Below the pieces are notes generated by a model. It did not search any database and had not been told where the DNA came from. It saw only the letters and a program-made list of their open reading frames with translations. A stretch of 64,000 nucleotides of DNA from Planctomycetota bacterium (GTDB taxonomy: Bacteria > Planctomycetota > UBA1135 > GCA-002748355). Numbering within the stretch: the stretch's first letter is position 1; each line of letters starts with the position of its first letter. The DNA is taken from positions 31,051 to 95,050 of the forward strand of contig JALUUL010000070.1 of NCBI GenBank assembly GCA_027021385.1, given 5' to 3'. The translations under genes and the position numbers were made by a program. Shown here in pieces: positions 27,958 through 37,024 of this stretch.

Positions 27958-29874
27958 ATGTCCTACGGCAAAAAGCTGGTCAAGGAATTCGCACTGGACG
28001 AGGAATCGCTCGAACAGCAGTTGCGCGAGGCCCTCGGCGATTCCTCCCTAGATTCCGTCCTCGGCGACTCCGTCGGGGAGTTCAAAGCCGGACTCATCGT
28101 GCCCGGCAAGATCGTCCGGCTCTCCGGGAGCGGCCCGGTCATCGTCGACTTCGGCTACAAATCCGAGGGCTACGTCAATCTCGACGAGTTCGAGGATCCG
28201 GAGACCCTCGTTCCCGGCGCCGAGATCGAGGTCCTGATCGAGGATCTCGACGACGGCGACGGCATGCCGATCATCAGCAAGCGGAAGGCCGATCGGATCC
28301 GCCGCTGGGAGAAGGTCATCGAGACCTACAAGGAGGGGGACGAGGTCAAGGGCTTGGCGACCCGCAAGATCAAGGGCGGACTCCTCGTGGACATCGGGGT
28401 GAACGCCTTCCTGCCGGCCTCGCAAGTCAACATCCGCCGGACCGAGGACATCGGCGAATGGCTCGGGAAGGAGATCCGGGCCCGGATCATCAAGATCGAC
28501 GAAGACCGCATGAACATCGTCATCTCCCGCCGGAAGCTGATCGAGGAAGAGCGGGAGATGCTCAAGTCGAAGCTGATGCAGGAGATCGAGGAGGGACAGA
28601 TCCGCAAGGGCGTCGTCAAGAACATCGCCGATTTCGGCGCCTTCGTCGATCTCGGAGGGCTCGACGGCCTGCTCCACATCACCGACATGTCCTGGGGTCG
28701 CATCAACCATCCCTCCGACCTGCTCAAGATCGATCAGGAGATCGAGGTCAAGGTCCTCAAGATCGATCGGGATCGGGAGCGGGTCGCTCTCGGCCTGAAG
28801 CAGATGACTCCCGATCCGTGGCAGACGATAGAGGAGAAGTACCCGAAGGGTCAGAAGGTCGTCGGCGAGGTCGTCAACATCATGAGCTACGGGGCCTTCG
28901 TGAAGCTTGAGGACGGCGTCGAGGGGCTCGTCCACATCTCCGAGATGTCCTGGACCCGGCGCGTCAACGATCCCCGCGAGATCGTGCAGATCGGGGACAA
29001 GGTCGAGGTCGTCGTGCTCGACATCAACAGGGAGAAGCAGGAGATCAGTCTCGGCATGAAGCAGGCCGAGGTGAACCCCTGGGATCTCGTCGAATCCAAC
29101 TACCCTCCGGGGACGATCATCTCCGGAAAGGTGCGGAACCTCACGAACTACGGGGCCTTCATCGAATTGCAGGAAGGCATCGACGGTCTCCTCCACGTTT
29201 CGGACATGTCCTGGACCAAGAAGGTCACCCACCCCTCCGAGGTCGTCAAGAAGGGAGAGGAGCTGCGCTGCGTCGTCCTCAGCGTCGACCCGGAGAAGAA
29301 GAGGATCGCCCTCGGTCTCAAGCAGCTTTCCGAGGATCCCTGGGCCGGCGACATCCCCTCCCGTTTCCACATCGGCGACACGGTCACCGGAACCGTCACG
29401 AAGCTGACGAACTTCGGAGCCTTCGTGAAGCTCGAGGAAGGACTGGAAGGGCTTCTGCACATCTCGGAACTGGCCGACCACAAGGTCGAGAACCCCGAGG
29501 AGGTCGTGAAGGCCGGACAGGTCGTCGAGGTCCGGATCATCAAAATCGACCCCGAGGAGCGGAAGGTCGGCTTGACCCTCGTGCAGGCGCATTACGGCGA
29601 GGATTCGGCCGCTTCGGCCCCCGCCGAGAGCGAGAGCTTCGCCTCGGCTCCGGCCGTCGAGGACGACGCCGCCTCCTTCGCCGCCCAGTTGCGCAGCGTG
29701 AGCGAGAAGATGGCGGAACGTTCGGAGGCGGGCGATGCCGGAGCGGAAGAGACCGAGGCGCGGAGCGAGGACGAGGGGGACGCCGGTTCCGAGGCTTCCT
29801 CGGACTCCGAGAGCGACGGGGGGGATTCCCGTCCGGCCGAGGAGGAGTCCTCGAAGGACGAGACCCCGGCCTGA
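27958..29874 (+). CDS. rpsA: 30S ribosomal protein S1
   Basis: A 638-residue RNA-binding protein that helps mRNA bind the 30S subunit. Six S1 OB-fold domains are visible. The first two are divergent (LSGSGPVIVDFGYKSEGYV; GLLVDIGVNAFLPASQV). The last four are canonical, e.g. NIADFGAFVDLGGLDGLLH, NIMSYGAFVKLEDGVEGLV and LTNYGAFIELQEGIDGLLH. The last 90 residues are an Asp/Glu/Ser/Ala-rich acidic tail. The ATG at 27958 is taken over a TTG at 27880 because family N-termini begin just before the helix. No strong Shine-Dalgarno is present, as is common for S1 genes. Confidence 0.96.
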   Translation: MSYGKKLVKEFALDEESLEQQLREALGDSSLDSVLGDSVGEFKAGLIVPGKIVRLSGSGPVIVDFGYKSEGYVNLDEFEDPETLVPGAEIEVLIEDLDDGDGMPIISKRKADRIRRWEKVIETYKEGDEVKGLATRKIKGGLLVDIGVNAFLPASQVNIRRTEDIGEWLGKEIRARIIKIDEDRMNIVISRRKLIEEEREMLKSKLMQEIEEGQIRKGVVKNIADFGAFVDLGGLDGLLHITDMSWGRINHPSDLLKIDQEIEVKVLKIDRDRERVALGLKQMTPDPWQTIEEKYPKGQKVVGEVVNIMSYGAFVKLEDGVEGLVHISEMSWTRRVNDPREIVQIGDKVEVVVLDINREKQEISLGMKQAEVNPWDLVESNYPPGTIISGKVRNLTNYGAFIELQEGIDGLLHVSDMSWTKKVTHPSEVVKKGEELRCVVLSVDPEKKRIALGLKQLSEDPWAGDIPSRFHIGDTVTGTVTKLTNFGAFVKLEEGLEGLLHISELADHKVENPEEVVKAGQVVEVRIIKIDPEERKVGLTLVQAHYGEDSAASAPAESESFASAPAVEDDAASFAAQLRSVSEKMAERSEAGDAGAEETEARSEDEGDAGSEASSDSESDGGDSRPAEEESSKDETPA

Positions 29875-29905
29875 TGAGGGAGGGGGAGCTCCGCTCCTCC
29901 TCCTC

Positions 29906-30922
29906 GTGCTTCTGCTCCTCTTCGGCGCCTTCCCTTCCTGCGTGACCCGGGAGGGTGGGGCGCCGGCCCCCTCGGGAGGCGGAGACCGGGATCCCCGGGA
30001 ACTCTGGCACGAGGACGTCCTCCGGCAGTGCGAGGAGGCCTGGAAGGACGAGGACGAGGAACGTCTTCGCTCCCTCCTCGCGAATCCGCGTTCCGGTGCG
30101 GGAAGGGACCAGCTCGAGAGGTATGCGCGCTACGAACTCCTCGCGGAGGTCCTGGAAGTCCGCGGGCGGGGTTTTTCGGTCAAGGGGCTCCTTCCGAGGG
30201 ATCCGCCCGAGGACGCGGTCCGTCTCGAAGGCGGGGAATTGCTCGTCGATCTCGAGCAGGCGCGCATGTGCTGTTGCAGGATCCGGCCCGCCCCCGGCAA
30301 CGAGGCCTGGATCCGGCCCGGGGCGGGAGGCGCGATCGCGGGCGTCTTCCAGGCCGAGATCGAGGAACTCGAGATCCGGGGAGACTGGATCCGGCGGAGT
30401 CGGCCCCTGCGCCTCGAGATCCGGGGAGCCAGGCGCCTGACCGAGGATTCCTCCCTGGAGATCGTCTTCCCGCCTCTCTGGGAGGACCGGCCGACGATCG
30501 TCTTCCGGAGGGTCCGCCTGAAGGGAAGGCTCGTCTGCGGCGCGTTCTCCTGGAACGGACGGGAGCTTCCGCTGTTTTCCCTCGAACTCGACCCGCTCTC
30601 GATCGTGCAGCTTCCGAAGGGATGGCGGAGGATCCGCAAGGCCCCCCTCGAGACCTTCGAGACCGCCGCGAAGCACCCCGAACGCTATCCGGGGCATCTC
30701 CTGATCGCGGCCTGGTTTCTCGGCCTCGAGGGGACGGAAGCGGATCGGAAGCGCGCGATGCGGTCCGTGTTGAAGCTCCTCCGGACTCCCGCTCCCGGCG
30801 TCGAGGCCCTCCTCCTGCGCGTTCTGGCCTTCCTCGATCCCGTGGCGGCCGAACGGCTCGGTGGAGACCGGAACGCATGGTTCCGCTACGCTGATCCCCC
30901 CCGGAAAGAGCGAAAACGATGA
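29906..30922 (+). CDS. Hypothetical exported protein, possible lipoprotein
   Basis: About 338 residues. The frame begins with a Leu-rich stretch (VLLLLFGAFPSC) that could be a short lipoprotein signal ending at Cys12. It continues into a charged helix, a beta-rich middle with RMCCCRIRPAPG and ELEIRGDWIRRSRPLRLEIRG, and a helical C-terminus. No family is recognised. It sits between rpsA and tyrS, and its stop overlaps the tyrS start (ATGA), so it is translated in this operon. The start is uncertain: the frame stays open to an ATG at 29735 inside rpsA, and the GTG at 29906 is a compromise that keeps the hydrophobic segment at the N-terminus. Confidence 0.6.
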   Translation: MLLLLFGAFPSCVTREGGAPAPSGGGDRDPRELWHEDVLRQCEEAWKDEDEERLRSLLANPRSGAGRDQLERYARYELLAEVLEVRGRGFSVKGLLPRDPPEDAVRLEGGELLVDLEQARMCCCRIRPAPGNEAWIRPGAGGAIAGVFQAEIEELEIRGDWIRRSRPLRLEIRGARRLTEDSSLEIVFPPLWEDRPTIVFRRVRLKGRLVCGAFSWNGRELPLFSLELDPLSIVQLPKGWRRIRKAPLETFETAAKHPERYPGHLLIAAWFLGLEGTEADRKRAMRSVLKLLRTPAPGVEALLLRVLAFLDPVAAERLGGDRNAWFRYADPPRKERKR

Positions 30923-32142
30923 GCGACCCGAAGCCCTCCTTCCCTCCCCTCGAGGAACAGCTCACCAGGATCAAGCGCGGAGTCGTGGACCTCGTGACCG
31001 AGGAGGATCTGCGGCGGAGGTTGGCGAGATCCCTCGAAGAAGGGCGGCCTCTCCGGGTGAAGCTCGGCATCGACCCCTCGAGCCCCGACATCCACGTCGG
31101 GCACACCGTCCAGCTCCGGAAACTCCGGACCTTCCAGGAATGCGGGCATCAGGCCGTCATCATCTGGGGGACCGCGACGGCCATGGTCGGAGACCCGACC
31201 GGAAAGGACAAGACCCGGCCCCAGCTCTCCCGCGAGCAGGTTCTGGAGAACCTCCGGACCTACCGGGAACAGATCGGCAAGGTCGTAGACGTCGACCTTG
31301 CCGAACACCACGAGAACGGAGCCTGGTTCGATCGTTTCACGTTCCAGGACACGATCCGGCTCATGTCCCGGATGACCGTGGCCCGGGTCATCGAGCGGGA
31401 CAGCTTTCAGAATCGGATGTCCAAGGGGCTTCCGATCGGTCTCCACGAGATCATCTACCCGCTGATGCAGGGTTGGGATTCGGTCGAGATCCGGGCCGAT
31501 ATCGAACTCGGAGGGACCGACCAGCTCTTCAATCTCCTGGCGGGCCGGGATCTCCAACAACAGGTCGGGCAGGAGCCTCAGCTCTGCCTGACGATGCCGA
31601 TCCTGGAGGGCCTCGACGGAGTTCAGAAGATGTCGAAGAGCCTCGGGAACACGATCGGTCTCAACGACGATCCGGTGGACATGTTCGGCAAGGTCATGAG
31701 CATTCCCGACTCCCTGATGGAGAAGTACTTCCTTCTCCTGACCGAGGTCGAGGAAGCGGATCTCCGGGAACTCCTCGCGGGCCATCCGCGCGAGGCGAAG
31801 GCCGAACTCGCCCGGAGGGTCACGGCCTGGCTCCACGGGGCCGAGGCCTCCGAGCGCGCGGCCCGGGAGTTCGACCGAGTCTTCCGGGAACGGGAGCGAC
31901 CGACCGAGATCCCGGAATTCGAGGTCCCCGCCGACGCCCTGAAGGAGGGGAGGATCCAGGTCGCGGTCGCCGCCCACCTCGCCGGACTCGGATCCAGCGG
32001 CGGGGAGATCCGCCGCGCGATCAAGGGTGGAGGGGTCCGCGTGGACGGGGAGCGGATCGCGGACCCGACCCACGCGCTGGGATCCGGGTCCTATCTCCTG
32101 CAGGTCGGCAAGCGCCGCTTCGTGCGTCTCAGGATCCCCTGA
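30919..32142 (+). CDS. tyrS: Tyrosyl-tRNA synthetase
   Basis: A 407-residue class I synthetase that charges tRNA-Tyr. The Rossmann catalytic domain contains the HIGH-equivalent HVGH in SSPDIHVGHTVQLRKLR, the tyrosine pocket GGTDQLFNLLAGRD, and KMSKS in GVQKMSKSLGNTIGL near residue 235. A C-terminal S4 RNA-binding domain follows (about 340-405, GEIRRAIKGGGVRVDG). It resembles the TyrZ-type branch more than classical E. coli TyrS. Coupled by ATGA overlap to the preceding gene. Confidence 0.96.
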   Translation: MSDPKPSFPPLEEQLTRIKRGVVDLVTEEDLRRRLARSLEEGRPLRVKLGIDPSSPDIHVGHTVQLRKLRTFQECGHQAVIIWGTATAMVGDPTGKDKTRPQLSREQVLENLRTYREQIGKVVDVDLAEHHENGAWFDRFTFQDTIRLMSRMTVARVIERDSFQNRMSKGLPIGLHEIIYPLMQGWDSVEIRADIELGGTDQLFNLLAGRDLQQQVGQEPQLCLTMPILEGLDGVQKMSKSLGNTIGLNDDPVDMFGKVMSIPDSLMEKYFLLLTEVEEADLRELLAGHPREAKAELARRVTAWLHGAEASERAAREFDRVFRERERPTEIPEFEVPADALKEGRIQVAVAAHLAGLGSSGGEIRRAIKGGGVRVDGERIADPTHALGSGSYLLQVGKRRFVRLRIP

Positions 32143-32235
32143 AAGGGCGCGACATCCCGAGGTGGGCCGGTCCGGCGCCCGGGGGATCCGGGTGGGGGAG
32201 TTCCGCCTCCCGGCCGGAGGCGGAGCGTCTCGAGG

Positions 32236-34101
32236 CTACTGGAGAAGGAGGGCGGCGGAATTGGTCTTGCCGACGGTCTTGAGGTCCGAGGACGGCAGGG
32301 CCGCCTGGAAATAAAAGGTCTTTCCCTTGAGGGAAGCGAGATTCGGGACCTGGAACGGGACTTCGACCGTGCCGCCGCCCTTCGAGAGCAGGGCTGCGTG
32401 GAAGAAGAACAGGGCCGAAGGCGATCCGCCCCCGATGTCGAGCTTGACGAGTCCGAGATCGGTCGTCCCGCTCCGCGGGGAGAGGAAGGTGACCTCGATC
32501 CCCGCCGGCTTTCCTCCGATCGCGAGGAGGGTGTTCCCTCCGATCGGAACGGGAGACACGACCCGAAGGGCCGGCGGACTCGTGGGAGTGAAGGTGAACG
32601 CGGCTTTCCCGGACCCCGCGGGATTGAAGATCTCGACCGCGGCGGCCCCGAGGACGGAAGAGGTCGGAGTCGAGAAGGCGATCCCGCCCGGGACCTTCCG
32701 GAAGGGGACGGTCCTGCCCCCGACCGTGACTCGGGTCGCGGCGTCGAGCCCGGCCCCTCCGGCGATGACGGCCGTGCCCCCGAGGGTCGGACCGGAGGTC
32801 GGGTAGATCGTGAAGGCGGGAGGATCGAGCGGACCCGCCAGGGTCGCCGCTCCGGCTCCCGCGAACCTCGTGATCAGGGTCGCGAGGTTCAGGTCGTTCG
32901 CGGAGGTTCCGAGCACGTCGTTCGCGCTGTGGATGTAGCGGGAATACTTGTCGAGGTCCTCGAAGGGGAAACAGGCGGGGAAGCCGTTGCGGAAGAACGA
33001 GCGATGATCGCTCGTGCCCCCGTAGAGATAGCCCTTCTTCACGCCCAGGGTCGGGACGTAGACCTTTCCTGTGGAGATCATCGTGGAGATCAGGGACGGG
33101 GTCGAATCGTTCAGGACGAAGTCGACGTCGGTCGTGTCCCCGGAGGCCCGATAACAGGTCATGTCGAGGTTGATGTAGGCGCGGATCTTGTCCCCCCGCG
33201 CCTTGGCGGCGGGAGCGTAGTACCTGCTGCCGACGAGTCCGAACTCCTCGGCGTTCCAGAACCCGAAGCGGACCGTCCGCTTCCAGGGGATCGCGGCCAT
33301 GACCCGGGCCAGTTCGAGCACGGCCGCCGTTCCCGAGGCGTTGTCGTCGGCGCCCGGAGCCCGCTTTGAGTATCCGCCCCAGACATAGGAGTCGAGGTGG
33401 GATCCGAGCATGACGATCTCGGAAGCGGATGCGCCGCGGCCCTTGATCTCGGCGATGAGGTTCGGACCATAGCTCCGGCTGAAGGTGTGCGTGACGACCG
33501 TCAGCCCCTTGATCTTGGCGAGTTCGGTCTTGAGGTAGGAAATCGCCTTCGCGTTCGTGCTCGTCCTCGCGTTCCGGGTCCAGATCGCCGAGAGGTTCTT
33601 GATGTGGTTCCGGATGTTCGCGGTCGAGACCTTCGCGACCATCGCCTGGATCCGGGGATCGGGGGCCATCGGCAACTGCGGCGCCTCGAAGTGCGCCGGG
33701 ATGTACCTACGTCCGAGATCGAGGAGTTGAAGGCTTCCATGGAAGCCCTCGCCGGAGAGGGCCGCCAGGCGGTTCCGGGGGCCGGCGAGGAGGCGGAAGG
33801 CTCCGGTGTCGGCGAGCAGCCGGGCGCCCGAGGGGATCTCCGGACCGGATCCCCCGAGGAGGGCGATTCCTTCCCCTGCGCGGAGGGCGGGGAGGACCCG
33901 CAAGCCCGGAAGCCTTGGGGAGGCTTTCCTGACGCTGACGAGCAGCCAGCCGCCCAGGTCGGCGTGTGCCTTCTCGTTCGCGATGTAGCGGTCCCGCAGG
34001 GAGAGGTCGCTTCCGTAGGGGAGGAGGGCGGGACGGAGGGGGAGAGGCGTCTGGGCGGCGGGAGCCAGGGAGAGCAGGAGGAGCGAGAGGAGCGTGCGCA
34101 T
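32236..34101 (-). CDS. Secreted M28-family zinc aminopeptidase with IPT/TIG and C-terminal extracellular domains
   Basis: A 621-residue exported metallopeptidase. The signal peptide is MRTLLSLLLLSLAPAAQ. The M28 domain (about 130-410) carries all metal-site segments: GSHLDSYVWGG, GADDNASGTAAVLEL, WNAEEFGLVGS, NLDMTCY and GGTSDHRSFF. It is followed by an IPT/TIG Ig-like domain (FTIYPTSGPTLGGTAVIAG) and a C-terminal beta domain with a pattern repeated in two other secreted proteins of this window. The ATG at 34101 has CGGAGG with a 6-base spacer. It probably cleaves peptides outside the cytoplasm, perhaps exported by the type II system. Confidence 0.92.
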   Translation of the reverse strand: MRTLLSLLLLSLAPAAQTPLPLRPALLPYGSDLSLRDRYIANEKAHADLGGWLLVSVRKASPRLPGLRVLPALRAGEGIALLGGSGPEIPSGARLLADTGAFRLLAGPRNRLAALSGEGFHGSLQLLDLGRRYIPAHFEAPQLPMAPDPRIQAMVAKVSTANIRNHIKNLSAIWTRNARTSTNAKAISYLKTELAKIKGLTVVTHTFSRSYGPNLIAEIKGRGASASEIVMLGSHLDSYVWGGYSKRAPGADDNASGTAAVLELARVMAAIPWKRTVRFGFWNAEEFGLVGSRYYAPAAKARGDKIRAYINLDMTCYRASGDTTDVDFVLNDSTPSLISTMISTGKVYVPTLGVKKGYLYGGTSDHRSFFRNGFPACFPFEDLDKYSRYIHSANDVLGTSANDLNLATLITRFAGAGAATLAGPLDPPAFTIYPTSGPTLGGTAVIAGGAGLDAATRVTVGGRTVPFRKVPGGIAFSTPTSSVLGAAAVEIFNPAGSGKAAFTFTPTSPPALRVVSPVPIGGNTLLAIGGKPAGIEVTFLSPRSGTTDLGLVKLDIGGGSPSALFFFHAALLSKGGGTVEVPFQVPNLASLKGKTFYFQAALPSSDLKTVGKTNSAALLLQ

Positions 34102-34218
34102 CGGCGGCCTCCGGAGTTCGGTTCGGGAAGATGCGGAATGGAGATCAAGGAAGAGCGCTCCCAGTATCCGGCGTGGCCGGGCCAGGCGCCATCGGAGCCC
34201 TTCGGAGGAAGAGGGGAA

Positions 34219-34356
34219 GTCCGTTCGAATGCGAAGGCTTCGCCGGGACGGGGGATTCGCCCGACCCCGCTGGCCCTCCGGCAATCTTCCCCTATCGTCG
34301 AGGTCCATGCTCCCGGCCCGTCCATGGGAGCGAGGTTTCCGTCGAGGAGGTGTCGG
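34219..34356 (+). promoter_or_regulatory. Conserved leader of repeat copy 1
   Basis: Contains the dyad GCGAAGGCTTCGC (34231-34243), a CCCCTATCGTCGAGGTCC block and the Shine-Dalgarno GAGGAGG six bases before the ATG. It is almost the same in all three copies, so all copies share the same transcription and translation signals. No textbook -35 is visible. Confidence 0.5.
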
Positions 34357-35523
34357 ATGAATCGTGCTTTCCGTTTCCCCGCCGCGGCCGTCGCGGGCGC
34401 TTGTCTCTCCTGCGTTCTCCCCGCCCAGAAAGGCTTCGTCTCTCCTCGGGAGTTCGCCGGAGTCGAAGGATCTTCCTCGACCTTTTACCCGTTTTTCCGG
34501 GCGTATTTGAATAAGGCTGCTCGACAAAGCCATGAACAGACGGTCCACGATCTCGGAAAGACCCCGGGCAAGATCTACGGGATCGCGTTCCGGCGGGACG
34601 GGATCTGGGGGAGGAGCACCGGCTCGCCTTCCTGCTGGGTCGAAGTCGAGATCGCATGCTCGACCGCCGTGACGACGAGTGGGACGATGAGCCGGACCTT
34701 CGCCTCGAACGAGGGGAAGGACCGCACCGTCGTCCTCGCGAAGAAGAAGATCCGCTTCAACGCCTTCCCTGCTCTTCCGGGGAGGCCTCAGCCCTTCTCC
34801 TTCGTCTTTCCCTTCGACCAGAATCGGGTCTTCGGGTTCGGCGGGGGATCCCTCTGCGTGGACGTCACGGTCACGGACAACGATCTCTACGACGAGTCCA
34901 CGAAGTCCTACAAATACGTTTATCTGGATCGGGTCTTCAACTCCACGACCGGGCTGCATTGGGACGGGGGGCACGGCTGCTTCGGGTCGGCGCACAGCAT
35001 CTTCCCGTTCTATTCCCACTCCTACAGCTACGCCCGCTTCGACTACCTGAAGAACCAGCGGGAACTCTCATACTTTGCGATCGGAGGGAACGGGAGGCCC
35101 GGGGGGACGGGCCTGCACCTGATGTCCACCGCCCTCCTTCCCCGGCCGATGGAACTGACCCCGGTCTGCCGCCTCTACGTGGATCCGGGCAAGGTCTTCC
35201 GGGTTCTTCCGGGGGCGGCGTATTCCTCGACCTCCACCCTCTACTACTTCCCCCCGCGAGTGGGGAACCGAAGCAGTTACCTTACCGTTCCCTGGGAGAA
35301 GGGGTTGCGGGGTCTCAAGTTCTATACGCAGTCGATCAACCTGGATCCGGGCGCGAACTCCTGGAACCTCGTGACCGGGAACTACTCGGAAGTGACCTTG
35401 CCGATGTACTCCGAGAGGAAGTTCCCCCTGTCCTATCTCTACGCGACCGGCTTCATGTTCTACAACCGGACCGGATACCTGGCCACGGGGGCCGGGCTCG
35501 TCACCAAGTTCCTGACGCTCTGA
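34357..35523 (+). CDS. Secreted lineage-specific protein, repeat copy 1
   Basis: 388 residues with signal peptide MNRAFRFPAAAVAGACLSC followed by VLPAQ. The mature protein alternates strictly conserved blocks (DLGKTPGKIYGIAFRRDG; NEGKDRTVVLAKKKIRFNAF; FVFPFDQNRVFGFGGGSLC; NLVTGNYSEVTLPMYSE) with blocks that differ between copies. The beta-strand-rich, aromatic sequence suggests an extracellular beta-sandwich. No family or enzyme motif is recognised. The ATG is fixed by GAGGAGG in the leader. Confidence 0.85.
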   Translation: MNRAFRFPAAAVAGACLSCVLPAQKGFVSPREFAGVEGSSSTFYPFFRAYLNKAARQSHEQTVHDLGKTPGKIYGIAFRRDGIWGRSTGSPSCWVEVEIACSTAVTTSGTMSRTFASNEGKDRTVVLAKKKIRFNAFPALPGRPQPFSFVFPFDQNRVFGFGGGSLCVDVTVTDNDLYDESTKSYKYVYLDRVFNSTTGLHWDGGHGCFGSAHSIFPFYSHSYSYARFDYLKNQRELSYFAIGGNGRPGGTGLHLMSTALLPRPMELTPVCRLYVDPGKVFRVLPGAAYSSTSTLYYFPPRVGNRSSYLTVPWEKGLRGLKFYTQSINLDPGANSWNLVTGNYSEVTLPMYSERKFPLSYLYATGFMFYNRTGYLATGAGLVTKFLTL

Positions 35524-35552
35524 CCCGAGGCTTCGGGGAGGGGAGGGGGGAG

Positions 35553-35690
35553 GTCCGTTCGAATGCGAAGGCTTCGGTGGGGCGGGGGATTCGCCCGACC
35601 CCGCTGGCCGTTCGGCATTCTCCCTCTATCGTCGATGTCCCTGCTCCCCGCCCATCCATGGGAGCGAGGTTTCCGTCGAGGAGGTGTCGA
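35553..35690 (+). promoter_or_regulatory. Conserved leader of repeat copy 2
   Basis: Same layout as the first leader, with the dyad core CGAAGGCTTCG kept at 35566-35576, the TATCGTCG block and GAGGAGG before the ATG (here TCGAATG rather than TCGGATG). Confidence 0.5.
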
Positions 35691-36857
35691 ATGAATCGTG
35701 CTTTCCGTTTCCCCGCCGCGGCCGTCGCGGGCGCTTGTCTCTCCTGCGTTCTCCCCGCCCAGAAAGGCTTCGTCTTTCCCCGGGAGTTCGCGGGGCTCGA
35801 AGGGCCTTACTGGACCTATTACCCGTTCTTTCAAGCGAATATTAGTAAGGCATTCCGAACAAGCCATGAACAGACGGTCTATGACCTTGGAAAGACTCCA
35901 GGCAAGATCTACGGGATCGCGTTCCGGCGGGACGGCATCTGGGGGAGGAACATCGGCACGCCTTCCTGCTGGGTTGAGGTCGAGATCGCGTGCTCGACCG
36001 CCGCGACGACGAGTGGGACGATGAGCCGGACCTTCGCCTCGAACGAGGGGAAGGACCGCACCGTCGTCCTCGCGAAGAAAAAGATCCGCTTCAATGCCTT
36101 CCCCGTTCTTCCGGGGATACCTCAGCCCTTCTCCTTCGTCTTTCCCTTCGACCAGAACCGGGTCTTCGGTTTCGGAGGGGGGTCTCTCTGCGTGGACATC
36201 AAGGTCACGGACAACGATCTCTACGACGAGTCCACGAAGTCCTACAAATACGTCTATCTGGATCTAGTCTACAACAACAACATCGGGGTGCATTTGGATG
36301 GGGGGCACGGCTGCTACGGGTCGGCGCAAAGCATCTTCCCGTTCTATTCCCACCCCTTCAGCTCCGCCCGCTTCAACTACCTGAAGCTCCGGTGGGAACT
36401 CGCGTATTCTGCGTCCGGGGGGAACGGGAGGCCCGGGGGGACGGCCCTGCACCTGATGTCCACCGCTCTCCTTCCCCGGCCGAGGGAACTGACCCGGGCC
36501 TGCCGCCTCTACGTGGATCCGGACAAGGTCTTTTGGGTGCTTCCGGGAGCGGCGTATTCCCCGACCTCCACCCTCTATTACTTCCCCCCGTGGACGGTGA
36601 GCAGGCGCGAAGTCCTGTCCGTTCCCTGGGAGAAGAGGTTGCGGGGTCTCAAGTTCTACACGCAGTCGATCAACCTGGATCCAGGCGCGAACCCCTGGAA
36701 CCTCGTGACCGGGAACTACTCGGAAGTGACCTTGCCGATGTACTCAGAGGAGAAGTTCCCTCTGTCCTATGTCCTCGCGACCGGCTACTCGTTCAACCAC
36801 CGGACCGGATACCTGATCACGGGGGCCGGGCTCGTCACCAAGTTCCTGACGCTCTGA
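35691..36857 (+). CDS. Secreted lineage-specific protein, repeat copy 2
   Basis: 388 residues, signal peptide identical to copy 1. It is the most divergent of the three in the variable blocks: residues 29-60 (FPREFAGLEGPYWTYYPF), the LVYNNNIGVHLDGG block near 205, the LKLRWELAYSASGG block near 240 and the segment before the VPWEK block. The conserved blocks are nearly identical to the other copies. Function unknown; presumably the same fold with a different exposed surface. Confidence 0.85.
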   Translation: MNRAFRFPAAAVAGACLSCVLPAQKGFVFPREFAGLEGPYWTYYPFFQANISKAFRTSHEQTVYDLGKTPGKIYGIAFRRDGIWGRNIGTPSCWVEVEIACSTAATTSGTMSRTFASNEGKDRTVVLAKKKIRFNAFPVLPGIPQPFSFVFPFDQNRVFGFGGGSLCVDIKVTDNDLYDESTKSYKYVYLDLVYNNNIGVHLDGGHGCYGSAQSIFPFYSHPFSSARFNYLKLRWELAYSASGGNGRPGGTALHLMSTALLPRPRELTRACRLYVDPDKVFWVLPGAAYSPTSTLYYFPPWTVSRREVLSVPWEKRLRGLKFYTQSINLDPGANPWNLVTGNYSEVTLPMYSEEKFPLSYVLATGYSFNHRTGYLITGAGLVTKFLTL

Positions 36858-36886
36858 CCCGAGGCTTTGGAGAGGGGAGGGGGGAG

Positions 36887-37024
36887 GTCCGTTCGAATGC
36901 GAAGGCTTCGGCGGGACGGGGGATTCGCCCGACCCCGCTGGCCGTCCGGAATCCTCCCCCTATCGTCGAGGTCCCTGCTCCCGGCCCGTCCATGGGAGCG
37001 AGGTTTCCGTCGAGGAGGTGTCGG
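36887..37024 (+). promoter_or_regulatory. Conserved leader of repeat copy 3
   Basis: Dyad core CGAAGGCTTCG at 36900-36910, CCCCCTATCGTCGAGGTCC block and GAGGAGG six bases before the ATG. Confidence 0.5.

Noticed and set aside
28048..29592. Long open frame on the minus strand over rpsA
   Set aside because: It is antisense to six clear S1 domains and its translation is an Asp/Leu/Val-rich mirror of the gene, typical of GC-rich DNA.
29735..29905. ATG at 29735 as the start of the lipoprotein-like gene
   Set aside because: It lies inside rpsA and adds an Arg/Pro-rich stretch before the hydrophobic segment; kept only as an alternative.
30000..30030. TGGCACGAGG as a sigma-54 promoter element
   Set aside because: It lies inside a coding region and lacks the TTGC half at the right spacing.
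34221..34250. GTTCGAAT sequence in the repeat leaders as a tRNA T-loop
   Set aside because: No acceptor, D or anticodon stem can be built around it.
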